64,000 bases of DNA from Dillenia suffruticosa (taxonomy: Eukaryota; Streptophyta; Magnoliopsida; Dilleniales; Dilleniaceae). This document shows, in pieces, positions 46,352-57,410 of this stretch. Location: positions 12,725,001-12,789,000 of the forward strand of contig JAVTVX010000027.1 in assembly GCA_033439265.1 (NCBI GenBank), in the 5' to 3' direction. How positions within the stretch are numbered: position 1 is the first letter of the stretch; each line of letters opens with the position of its first letter. The notes beneath the pieces were generated by a model that was given only the letters and a program-made list of their open reading frames with translations, ran no database searches and was not told the DNA's origin. The position numbers and the translations under genes are program-made.

Positions 46352-48544
46352 GATTAACACCATCCATGAGAATATACTGATTCAATATACAACTTATTTC
46401 ATGCCCTGTCTTACTGCCCATCATGCCTCTAAAAAGAAGAAACGGAAACACCTCAAAGGTTGTATCTGTAATAGAAGGACAAACGTCCAACCCAGCAAAA
46501 CCTGTTCAACTAATTATTCTTGTCAACCAAACAGACACTTCCATTGTCCACACCCAGCATCTAAAGGACCATCTCCTCAAGGGGAACCCCAACGGCATGT
46601 TGCTTAACCTCGAAGCTAACCGATTGCAACCTTTATTCCAGCCTCTCCCGACCGACCAATCCCGGATGGAGAGGCTTGAATCAAAGATACAAGATATGAG
46701 CAAGCAACTGGAGGAACTTAACCATGCTCAACGACAAAAAAGTTCGCCTTCCCTACAGGGATTAGAGCAATTGTGTTTTCACATACTCCAATCCTAAAGG
46801 CACCGAGAGCCCTCAGTCAACTCCCAACATGATCTGAACGACTTGAGAAAATAGGTTGAAGATCTTGTGGACGTCGAATTGAAACGTATTAGTCTAGGAA
46901 GAGATGACACCACTCAATATACAACTAGTCTTTCGCCCTTCGACCTCAAAATATCTACGGAGCTGATGCAGCGGGATGTATTCCTTCCCCCTATGGAGAG
47001 ATACGATGGCACCACCAATCCTAGGAACCATGTTACCCACTTCATGATGGTAATGATTTCAAGGGGCATGACTGATGCAACCATATGCAAGCACTTCCCC
47101 ATAACTCTGAAAGACAATGCTTTTATGTGGTTTAACTCACTACTCCCGTACAGTATCAAAAGTTTCGCGCAATTGAGGCACTAGCTCGAGACCACTTTGT
47201 GATCAGTCGAGGAGTCAAGAGGAAATCTACTTCTTTCATATCAATGCGTCAAAGAGACAATGAACCCTTGAGAGATTTTCTTGAAAATTTTAAGATAGAG
47301 ATGGTGGAAGCTTCGGGCCTCGACCACTCTATTGCTTTGGCGGCATTACTTCCTAAATTGCTGTCTTTAGGAATGAAAAACTCGATCATGAAAAAATCCC
47401 TTAGCTATAATCCAAAAATTCTACTCACGGGCTGAGAAGTATATCACCATAGAAGAAGCAGAGGCATTCGATAGATGTCGAAATAAAGTTGGAAGGAACG
47501 AGCATAGTCATTTCCTTCGTCGATCCTCTCCCAAAAAGGGTCGGCTAGCACCACTGCCTCACCGTAGGTTTAATCACTATACATCACTAAACAAAACACC
47601 AAGTCGGATGTTGTTGCAAATCAGGAACATACCTTATGTCAAGTAGCTCCCTTGCCTTCCAGGAGACGACACTAAGAAAGACAAGACCTTGTATTTTCAC
47701 TTTCATAAGGACTACGACCTTATGTCGGATTGAGAAATACTGCTTCCCCTGGGAACTGCATGGCATGGACAGAACAATAAACCGAACGAGCAATAGCCCA
47801 CAAGAGCTGCCCAAGATGCGGCAAACAAAGTAATCCTCCATATACAAAGAGGATGCCCTCCTTCTGCACCTTTTACCTATGACAACACCCCTCCAGCACA
47901 GGACTTAGCTAACCAAGGGGATCAAGCCCACACCCAACCGAGCAGATCATTGCACCGATCTTCCAAAGGTATAAATGACCGGCCCAGGGGGATTTGACGA
48001 TGATGACCTCATAGGTGTCAATTCAAGCCGTGAAGATCCGTTGGTCATCAAAGCTATAATTGGCCAGTATAAGGTAAAAAGAATATTTGTCGATCAGGGA
48101 ATAGACTGTGATCTTCTTTATTGGGACATTTTTCAGCAAATGGGTTTTGATCAAACACATCTTCAAGCTCATGCCGAACCTATGAAAGGACTGTCGAGTG
48201 AGTGGCTCTACCCTGAAGGTATCATCTCCCTTCCAGTAACTCTGGGAATGTCGTCCAAGCACTTTACTACCATAGCCACATTCAATGTGATCAAGTTTCT
48301 ATCATTCTATAATGCTATCCTAGGTTGCCCAAGTTCGAATGCTCTGGAGGTGTTGCTGAGCACCAAACATATGAAGATCAAGTTCAGAACGTCTTTCGGT
48401 ATTTGAACACTCAACTATGACCCAGACCCTTTGGCTACCCTAGTTTAGTAACTTATATTCATTATTCTCTGCTATTTCATTCAGTGACATAACACCTTGA
48501 CCAATCATGAAGAGTTACAAACTGCGTACAGACATGGAACTCTC

Positions 48545-48975
48545 TCCAGGCACAATGCATCCAAACTCTCATTTGGCACAATGCCAATGAGTACTCTAGG
48601 TGCAACAATGCTAATCTCTTATCTGGCGCAATGCCAACGAGCCATCTAGGAGTAACACCTTCAAACCTCGTAGCCCTCCAGACGCACTGCCTCCAAACTC
48701 TCGTCTGGCGCAACACCAACAAACTCTCTAGGTGCAATGCCTCTAATCTCTCATTTGGTGTAACACCAATGAGCCACCAGGTGTGACGCCTCCAATTTCT
48801 CGTTTGGCACAACGCGAATGAGCCTTCCAGATGCAACACCTCCAATCTCTTTCTGGCACAACGCTAACAAGCTTTTCAGAAGAAACACTGCAAAACTCTT
48901 ATTCAAGCGCAATGATAGCAAGTCCCCTCAGTGCAACACCATCACAACTCTTTTGGCATGATGCCTCACAACATA
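48545..48975. repeat. 50-bp tandem array inside the Tat element (~9 units)
   Basis: Units follow a pattern CAGGTGCAATGCCTCC..CTCTCGTTTGGCACAAC..CAATGAGC. Each unit is itself an imperfect double of about 25 bp. Divergence between units is high. Confidence 0.85.
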
Positions 48976-49339
48976 TGATCAATACGGAGCATAACTCTTG
49001 ATCGAATGGACATAACTCCTCTCAATTCTATATCTCTAAGGGGTTCGGTGCCGATCTCCTTTGTCCCCTAAATGTCACTTTGAAGTTCTTTCTATAACAT
49101 ATTCTTCATGGTTCAAGAACTATAATTGAACATAGTTCTTGTTATAACTCTCGAGAGTCCCAGTACGAAGACACAAGGAACACAAGAGAGCAAAAATGAG
49201 TTAATCCTAAACAATACTCAAGCAACAAAGTAGAAGAATAGAGCCAAAGGGTTTTCTCATTTCTCTAAAAAGCAATACAAGCACAAGAGGAAACTAAGAA
49301 AGAAGATTACATGACAAGATAGATATCATGGTGAAGGAG

Positions 49340-51590
49340 CAGGAGGTTTCTGCTACAAATGAGTAAAATCAGCTTAAAAAGCTAAAACACAAGAGCTCAT
49401 GTTAATGACCTCTTGAGAAAAACCAACACTAGGAGCACCAATTAGGCTTTGACCCCATCTTTCAAGATCATCATCACCAGCGTCACTAGCCAAGCCTTCC
49501 TTTAGTCTAGCCTTGCGAATAATCTTTTTCGCACACTGCAATATTTCAGAAAGCTCTCAATGATGGCGCTTATGATCCTTTTGAATCTCTACAATATTTC
49601 TTTCTGAGGTCGCAAGCACTTGATCTCGTTCCTCCACCAACTTCATAACAACCACTCACTCTGCTTCGCCTTTCCTCAAGAGGTCTTCCAACCTTTCGCA
49701 CTCTGCAATTGCAACATTAGTTTGCTAGTACAAAGTATCCTGATCAACTTGTAACCACTCTATCTGTCTTTATTTTTTACGCAAAGCAATATTTGTTCCC
49801 TTTTCTTCCTCAACTTCCCTCTGGGCTAGCCTAACTCGAAGCTGGGAGAGCTCCCCCGCAAACTGAGGCAATGTGCTCTCCAGATGGTCTACTAATTTTT
49901 TTTCTTAACCTCTGGAACTAGGTGATAGCAATAGTCAGCATAAAAAATAATAGATTATCTTTTCATAACAAAGATGTTAGATCTATTTGCACTTTGAAAA
50001 AACAAATATACCAGAATTCCAAGAGCTATGGTTGCTTTATCACCTTGCTCCATTGGTAAACTACCAATAAACCATTCATTTTTGACTCGACTCGATAGAA
50101 ATCCAGTCTGTTAGTGAATCTCCTTGGTTCAACAATGTCCAAGTAGCAAAATTGTTATTTTCGCAACTTATTGCTGCAGTTTTTCTCTCAAGGATCTAAC
50201 AAAAATGGGAGGAAGAGGGGTCGTTTGTTCGGGCATGACCCTTTTACCCTTCCGGATGTACAGATACTCCAGAAGGGCGTTTAAGGAACCTAATTCAGCC
50301 TTCAGATGTCCCTCCTCTTGACCAACATCAGGACCTCCCGAGGAAGTATCCCCTTCCACGAAACCATGAACTCTAACCTCGACTTCCACTATCTTAGGAA
50401 CTTCGATAGTTAAAAGGAGAATCAGAGGTGCCTCTCCAGTAGTACCTCCTCCTTAATGCTAGAAGTAGGGGCTACCAACCTACTTTTCTTCACTTTGGGA
50501 ACAAGAATAGCAATTGACCGCATATCTTTCGCCCCTCCCAATGTACTTCTACCCTCTTCAGGACTCTTCTTAGATTGAGGCCTCATATGCTTCTCGGTAA
50601 TAATCTCTACCAAATCCTCCTCCTTTGCAGAAGGGACTACATCCTAAAGCCTTTTCGCCTGATTCTTTGGCAAAATAGGCCTATCTATTTCTTTCTTGTC
50701 CCCTAATACAAGACCAGCTAATGATAGCATTTGCTCATTCAAAAGAGCTTCAACACAAATGCACTTTTTCTTCTTCGAACAAAAACCCCTATCGAGCACA
50801 CAAACCACGAGTACCAAGAAGGGTTTGGAGCTTTTGCACCCATTGTAGGCTCTCTATTAGCCTTCGGCAACATAGGTAACAGCTACTTATTCACAAATTT
50901 GATGAAAAAGAATTTCTTCATCCAAACTTTACTATAGTCTTCTTGTAGTAAAATTTCTACCCAGAATCCTTCCTCGTCTAGAAGCCAAACCAACCATCCA
51001 TGGAACTTTTAGGGGGACACTTCCTCAAAGTAAAACTCGAAGACAAAATCTCAAATCTAAAAGATAAGTGGTAGAAACTTAACAGACTCACCACCGCTAC
51101 CACCAAATGCAAAGTGATCAAAATAAGCAGAGTCGGAAAAATACTTCAATCTTTCTGAACAGAGGCAAGGGGACCTATGTATAGAACCCGAATGCTATGT
51201 CGCACATACTCTTTGTACGTGGGTACACAACCCTCTGTAGGCTTATTCGCCCTACCATCCTCTATGGCCGAAGCCAAAATATAGTCGTCCCTTAAAGCCA
51301 TCTTGTCCTATGTATAGAACCCGAATGCTATGTCGCACATACTCTTTGTACATGGGTACACAACCCTCTGCGGGCTTATTCGCCCTACCATCCTCTATGG
51401 CCGAAGACAAAATATAGTCGTCCCTTAAAGCTGTCTTGTCCTGCAATGCTTGTAACTCTTCTTTTGTAAGTGTGCTCTTAATATCATCAATGGTATGGTG
51501 AACATGGGAGTTGGAAACTCTCGTTATTTTTGTTTCCTCACAAACATCACAAACCCTTGTTGAATAAATTTTTTCTCCTATAGAAAGCAA
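49340..51590 (-). pseudogene. Antisense reading frame of the Tat element (fossil)
   Basis: The minus strand carries a frame-like region opposite to gag. It runs from a cysteine-containing N-terminal segment with HHTIDDIKSTLTKEELQAL (about 51.5 kb), through a basic middle part (KVKKSRLVAP, about 50.5 kb), to a coiled-coil-like stretch (LPQFAGELSQLRVRLAQREV, about 49.85 kb). Antisense accessory frames near the 3' LTR are known in Tat relatives such as Grande. Their function is unknown. Fossil, broken. Confidence 0.6.
51174..51441. repeat. 133-bp tandem duplication inside the antisense frame
   Basis: Two adjacent copies (51174-51306 and 51307-51439, with a few shared bases beyond) differ at only about six positions, so this duplication is much younger than the element. 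Confidence 0.9.
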
Positions 51591-51825
51591 CTATCTAAAA
51601 GTCCAAACACCACAATGCCTCTAACCAATTGCGAGATGACAATAAAAAGCAAGTTAAAGAAGATTTGCAAAATTTGAAAAGGCACATATTGCATTTATTG
51701 CTCTACTTTAGCATCTATCTCACCTATAAAAAAAACTTTTTATTTTGTTACCTTTTGAATTTTTACTTCCAATCTACTCATAATGTCGTTTCTACGAAAC
51801 CACATCGAGAATAGAGAGAAAATTA

Positions 51826-52660
51826 TGGTACATGATCGAATGGCCTATTACCAAAGGCCTACGAAAGCTTACTAGGCCATAACTACAAGGCCCATGAATA
51901 ACTAAGCTCGCTTTTGGTCTCTTGGTTAGATACTCTTTCAATCGATGTATTCTCTACCTAGCACTATCACTTATGTCTCTCAACTGCCACACCTCTTAGT
52001 CCCTGACCTCTCGGTCATTCTATCTCTCGGCTCTCTTACCTGTCAGTCACTCCGATACTTCATCGAACAACTACGGAGGTAATTCCCATTATGCAATGAG
52101 TATAAATTGCAATTGTCCAATGAAGAAGGAAATCTCTAACAAATTCAAACATTCCTTAGTCCAATACATACTATTGTAATATCAACTTATAAGGAAATAC
52201 GTCCCCATGGCAATCAAAGCTTCTCTTAATCTCCAAGACAACAACTGGGACTTTCATATCCAAATTGACAAAAAGTCTATATCCATTATTTCTGTAATCT
52301 CGGAAGATTTCATATGAACTTTCTACAAGGAAACTTAGATTTCTACACTCCTAAATGCATACAAGACTTACCGTACATGCATGCTATATATATCCAACAC
52401 AGGCAACTAGCCATGTATATTCACTAACTCTACACAAAACACACAAGTGCTACATAGGGCTGTTCCATAGCTCTCCTCAGTTTGTTTCACTTTTTCTAAA
52501 TCACTCTTTTTGACTTAAGTGTTGGAGTTTTCTAGGAGGAGCCACCTCCTGTGGTATTTGCAAGTTTTCTCACCAATGGAGATCCAGAACACCCAATGAC
52601 ATCGGTTTCTTGCTTAGGTTAGTGGAGCAGTTATTTATGGAGCAAAACTCACATCCAACA
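51826..52660 (+). repeat. Tat element, right LTR
   Basis: Starts TGGTACATGATC after a purine-rich AGAGAGAAAATTA tract (candidate polypurine tract) and ends near CATCCAACA, where copia coding sequence resumes. Confidence 0.8.
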
Positions 52661-52900
52661 ATATGGCATTTGAGACTTCGACATCCATCTAAAAGTGTTT
52701 TAGAATTTTTGTTTTCTGATATATCTTTTGATTGTTTCTTGTCTGCTACTGGTAAGAAAGCAAAATCTGCTTGTTTCCCTTTCCCTAGTTCGAAATATGT
52801 AGCAAAAAAAAAACCATTTGAATTAGTATACTCGATGTTTCAATTACTCTTTTTTGTTTCTTATAACAGATTTAAATATTAATGTTACATTCATTGATCT
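52661..52900 (+). mobile_element. Ty1-copia relic Z, right piece (pre-integrase)
   Basis: WHLRLRHPSKSVLEFLF from about 52667 is the copia GAG-pre-integrase motif, followed by KPFELVYS near 52817. It lies directly outside the right LTR of the Tat element, in the same orientation as relic Z on the other side. Confidence 0.75.
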
Positions 52901-54415
52901 TGTTGGAGGTGATTTTTACTCTACAGTTAAACTACTCTGCTAACCCGAGCAGAGAACTAGCGTCGATGTATCATCGTAGTCTTTGCGGATAGGGAGACCT
53001 ACAATTACCCATTGGAGGTGGACCGCTAAAGGAATCTTCAACGCTCAAGTAAAAAAAAAAAGAAAAAGAGAGAGAGATAGAACAGACTGAGTAGAGTTTT
53101 AGAATTTGTGTAGTTTCTATGTAATATGTATATATAGAGTTATAGAACGCACCTGGAGGATCGTATTTGCTTAGTATATATATATTTTGGCATATAAGGA
53201 GTCTCAAACTTAAAACCTACATAAGGGAGAAGGGGATGATACTAGTTAAGTTATAGTATATATAACATGTGTATGTATGGTAAGTCTCTTGCTTGAGGGG
53301 TGTAAAACCCTAATTACCTTATAGAGAGATCGTTGAAAATCTTTTGAGATTACATGGACTATAGTCAAAGATCTTTATGAGATTTAGGATACTATAGATT
53401 AAGAGAAGTTCAATCTGTCATAAAAATTTTCTACCTTGTCACGAGAGATTACGGAGATTTTCTTTCTTATTAAGAGAGTTCCGAGATTATGAGAGATTCA
53501 AATCTTAGGTGATCATGATCTTGATTGACTAAGTGAAGACATTACTTGATAGGAGACCACTCAGTAGCGATCAAGAGGTCTAGCCGAGAGAGTTTAATCG
53601 AACAATAGTTGAGAGATATAAGTGAGAGGGATTGACTGAGAGAGCGGCCAAGCAAGGGTTCATTGGGAAGCCCTTTAGTGGTTTGTGGTTGTGGCCTAAT
53701 TGGCCTGGCAGTCCTTAGGCTTTATGGTTATATGTCGTTGTACTATATACCATAATTTATCCCCTATTCTTAAAGTCCTTTGGAAAAAGTGGCATTAGAA
53801 GTAGAGTTAAAGCGATATAAATTGAGAAATTTGAAAGGGCATGAAGGTGGAACATTTTGGGTTTGTGAAAAAGACGCAATAATAGAGCATTAAATACGAA
53901 ATGACTACTTCAATGGCAAAGCGTGAAGCTTCGATTGCTAAGAATCATATTCAATACGCTTTCTGTTGTTATAAATAATGTAGGGTACTTAGTACAATTT
54001 CGTCAGTTTGTTTCGTGAGATGAAATTTTGGGGGTATGGTTTTGAGTTATGAGTGGCGAAGTTTGTGAGAAACATAAATGGTGAGGGGTTTCCAATCACC
54101 ACGATATGGGTAAGGTCAGGGGCACAATGCTGGTGAAGGAACTACAGAGTTCCATAAAGTTTTTATTGAACATCCTCAAACAGTTTTATTTTTCTGGAGA
54201 AGGCAAAGAAGGTATTGTGGAAGTATATGGGAGAGCTCACGATCATGACAATCCAAAGGGATTTGTATGGTGATCGTCAGCTACATCCCATTGAGCAATA
54301 TTGGATTACTTTAGAGAGTCCTTTGTAAGATGGGAATGTTTTCACTCTTATCTGTGAGTCTATGGGTCGTATGATTGGAAGGAAAAAGAGGAGTGGGGAA
54401 ATGAAATACGGCCTA
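52900..54415. other. Unassigned repeat-like DNA (probable old LTR) before gypsy element 2
   Basis: About 52930-53090 (TGTATCATCGTAGTCTTTGC, then GGTGGACCGC, CGCTCAAG and a GA-rich run) resembles retrotransposon LTR leader sequence. 53700-54415 has codon-like composition (for example IQRDLYGDRQLHPIEQYW near 54250) but no family was recognised. No boundaries were resolved. Confidence 0.35.
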
Positions 54416-57410
54416 TGTCACGCCCCGAACCGGGATTGTGAACAGCCGCCCGTTGTTCTGAATGCCAGCTATATTTTTATAAAAAATCGGATAGAACCTC
54501 CCCATATTTCAAAGGTCTCCTAAGTACAATTAATCATGTATAAATCACAACCATCCTGTAAAATAATCAAATGACTATCCCGATCTCTCCAAAATCAACC
54601 AATCCCACTGCCAATATCCAGAATAACGCAAGACTATAAAAATTTCCAACAATCTAACCACAGACCTCTATTGCCATGCCCCCGTCAAAGGCATAGACAG
54701 CCGTCATTCGCCCCTCTTGTGATTTAGAGGTGACACCGAGTGATTCTAGAGTACATTTCTAAGATATAACACATTCCGAAGTACATAACAACGAATAAGA
54801 AATGCCTCAATGCAATGTTATGCAATGATATGAGAGTTCCACAATTTAAATGTCCATATTTATACAGTCATCACAGAATTACACAATGGTCGTCTATAGA
54901 TATCAGAATGCATATACATTACCAATACAAATTTTACAGTAGAAATATATAATGACTCCTTAAGTCCAAACCAGATCTCTCAATGATACTGAGGTCCTAA
55001 AAGCAACGCTCCTTGTCAAATACTATCTCTGAAATAAGAAGAAAAATGAGGGGTGAGTACTCGAGGAAGAATACTCAGTGAGTGAATGGGATGCAATCGT
55101 CTAATATGAAGTGTGAAACTGGAGTGTCAAAGTATAAGTATACGAATCATATTTCAAATTATCATACTTTTCATTTCAATAATATATCATTAGCATGTAT
55201 TTTCAAGTAAAATATGCATCCAAATTACTGTCACTAAAATCATAGAGCTGCTAGCCGAAAATATCCTGGCAGAGGTCTATTGCGACCTATGATAGGCGCG
55301 TCGGGAGTGTTATATGCAAGTTTATTAAAGTGCTCTCTACCCCGGTATTGGCGACGAACCTCGTCCAGGTGCTAGACTTGGAGAGAGTATCCAAATCCTC
55401 CCCCTTTCTGGTTTAACCTGGATAGTACCGTGTTAATCAAATCACGACAACTCGTGGGATACCCCAGGCCTAGGCATATCTGGACGCCACCAAAGCATCT
55501 CTCACGGTATCCTTCATAGCTACTCGTTAATCAAAATGTGCCGAAATCAGGTTTACAAACCAAATGCAACATATAGTATAAAATGACACATTATACATTT
55601 CAACCACATGGATGTATAATTTCAATATTTCAACACAATTTTTGGATACTCCATCGGTTCACAAAAATCAATTTCAAAACCAGTCAAAACATTTCAAGTA
55701 CGCTACAAATCATGCTTATTTATTAAATATTTTAAAATACGGATTACAAATTAAACAAAAGTATTGAAATAAATTTCACTCACTGATTTGGGAAGGATAG
55801 CGCACTCCCCAATCCACAACACGTAGAATCAAAGTTCCCCTCAATCGAATCACCAAGAAAGCCAACCTAATCAAATCATCACGATTTTCATCAAATTTCC
55901 GACTATTTTCAAGGTTTATCATTTTCCTTAAGTTCGTACAAATCCTAAATTCTTCAATTTATAAATATACACCAATGTTATCAATTTCGTTCCATTTATA
56001 AGTAAATAACCAAATCAAAATCAAGCTAATTTCAAACTTAAAACCGTTCAAAATCGAAAACAAGTCTAAAATACGTAAATTTCCTACAAGTTAGAAAAAT
56101 CTTTAAAAAATCATACACTTTTCAATTCTCCTGTGATTTCTTCAAACCATATGTCATTTTAACAATATCGATATTTTTATTTTCAAGTCAAAACATACTC
56201 CAAAATTTCTGCACATTTAACCACATGTTCTAAGAACTTAAATATAGATTTTAAGCTACAACAACATATATATAACTTCCAATTCTAAATCCAACCTAAA
56301 TTCAACAAAATTAAATTTAAGTATGGAAATAATTTCATTTCTCTCACCTAAGTTTACTTGAATCTCAAACCTAGATTTCGTTAGCCTGTCAGATTAATTT
56401 AAAACCTATAATATTTTCAATTTTGAAATCACGTTAGCGACTAAATCAATTTTTAAACACTAAACCCTATCTAACACAATTGTTACCTGCAGTGAAGGAT
56501 TTCTGCGAGGATGGCAGATGGCTCTCAAATGAGAAAGCCGGTTGCGGGCTGGCAGGCCGTCGCAGGCTCGCAGGTTGGTGGGCTGGCGGGCTGGCCCGCT
56601 AGTGGGTTGGTAGGCTCATGGGCTCGTGGGCTGGCCTGTTGGTGGGCTGGAGCGCGCACTCGTGGAAGGTATGTAGTCACGCTTTGTTGAGCGCTGTCGC
56701 ATTGTGGTGCGCTTAGTCGCGCTGTGGCGTGCTAGGGTAAAGGTCGCGCGCTCACGCTTGCACCGTGGCAGAAGGCGCTGCAGTCGCGCGCTATGGCGGA
56801 GGGAGGCGTTGCAAGCTGGCACGTTTGCGGGAAGAGGTGAGGGAGCGCGATTCACGGCTTGCGGCGGAGTACAATCGAGAGGGAGGGAGGTCGCGAGAGA
56901 TAAGGAGAGAGTGAGCAGCGGAGAGAGAGAGAAACTGAGAGGGAAGGATAGAGAGAGAGAAGAAAAAGAAGACGGTGGTGGTGGTGGTGGTGGTACGCGG
57001 CGGCTTCGGGTGAAGGAGGCGCTGCCGTGGGAGAGGAAGAGGCGGGGAGAGGGGAGACGAAGAGTCAAATAGAGAGAGATGAAGAGAGAGACAGATTAGG
57101 GCTTTTAGCCCTAATCTGACAAGGGGGAGTGTTGTGTTTCGGGCCGAAACGCGGCGTTTCCTCCTTCCTCTCTCTCTTCTTTTTTTTTTAAGAATATGTA
57201 TATATTCACATCCACCTTTTTGCTAACTTGCGAATTTCATAAAAATAATAGGTTCACTACAATTTACGAACACGACAACTTAATTTATACTAAAAATTCA
57301 ATTTAAAGACCCCAAAATCAAAAATCAATACAAATAAAATTTTTTTCCTCTATGTATATAAATATTTCAAAACCAATACACTTGTTCGGGTACCGAGTGT
57401 TGGTGTTACA
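54416..57410 (-). repeat. Gypsy element 2, left (3') LTR
   Basis: 2995 bp, beginning TGTCACGCCCC and ending GGTGTTACA on the plus strand. It contains a CpG-rich block (about 56.54-56.87 kb) and GA-rich tracts (about 56.87-57.10 kb). Confidence 0.9.

Larger units (their letters stand above)
45498..52660 (+). mobile_element. Tat-type Ty3-gypsy LTR retrotransposon (broken fossil), nested in copia relic Z
   Basis: A plus-strand element of 7.2 kb with LTRs at 45498-46351 and 51826-52660. Parts: gag (about 46.4-47.5 kb, with MERYDGTTNPRNHVTHF), protease (about 47.98-48.41, VKRIFVDQG and AILGCP), a 50-bp tandem array (48545-48975), and a minus-strand antisense frame (about 49.3-51.6). I did not recognise reverse transcriptase or integrase. 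The gag/protease and the extra antisense frame near the 3' LTR are traits of the Tat/Ogre/Grande group. It is broken, with well over ten breaks. LTR identity is only around 80% by eye, so it is the oldest clearly bounded retrotransposon here. Confidence 0.8.

Noticed and set aside
48545-48975. CRISPR-like array
   Set aside because: Contiguous diverged 50-bp units without unique spacers, in a plant retrotransposon.
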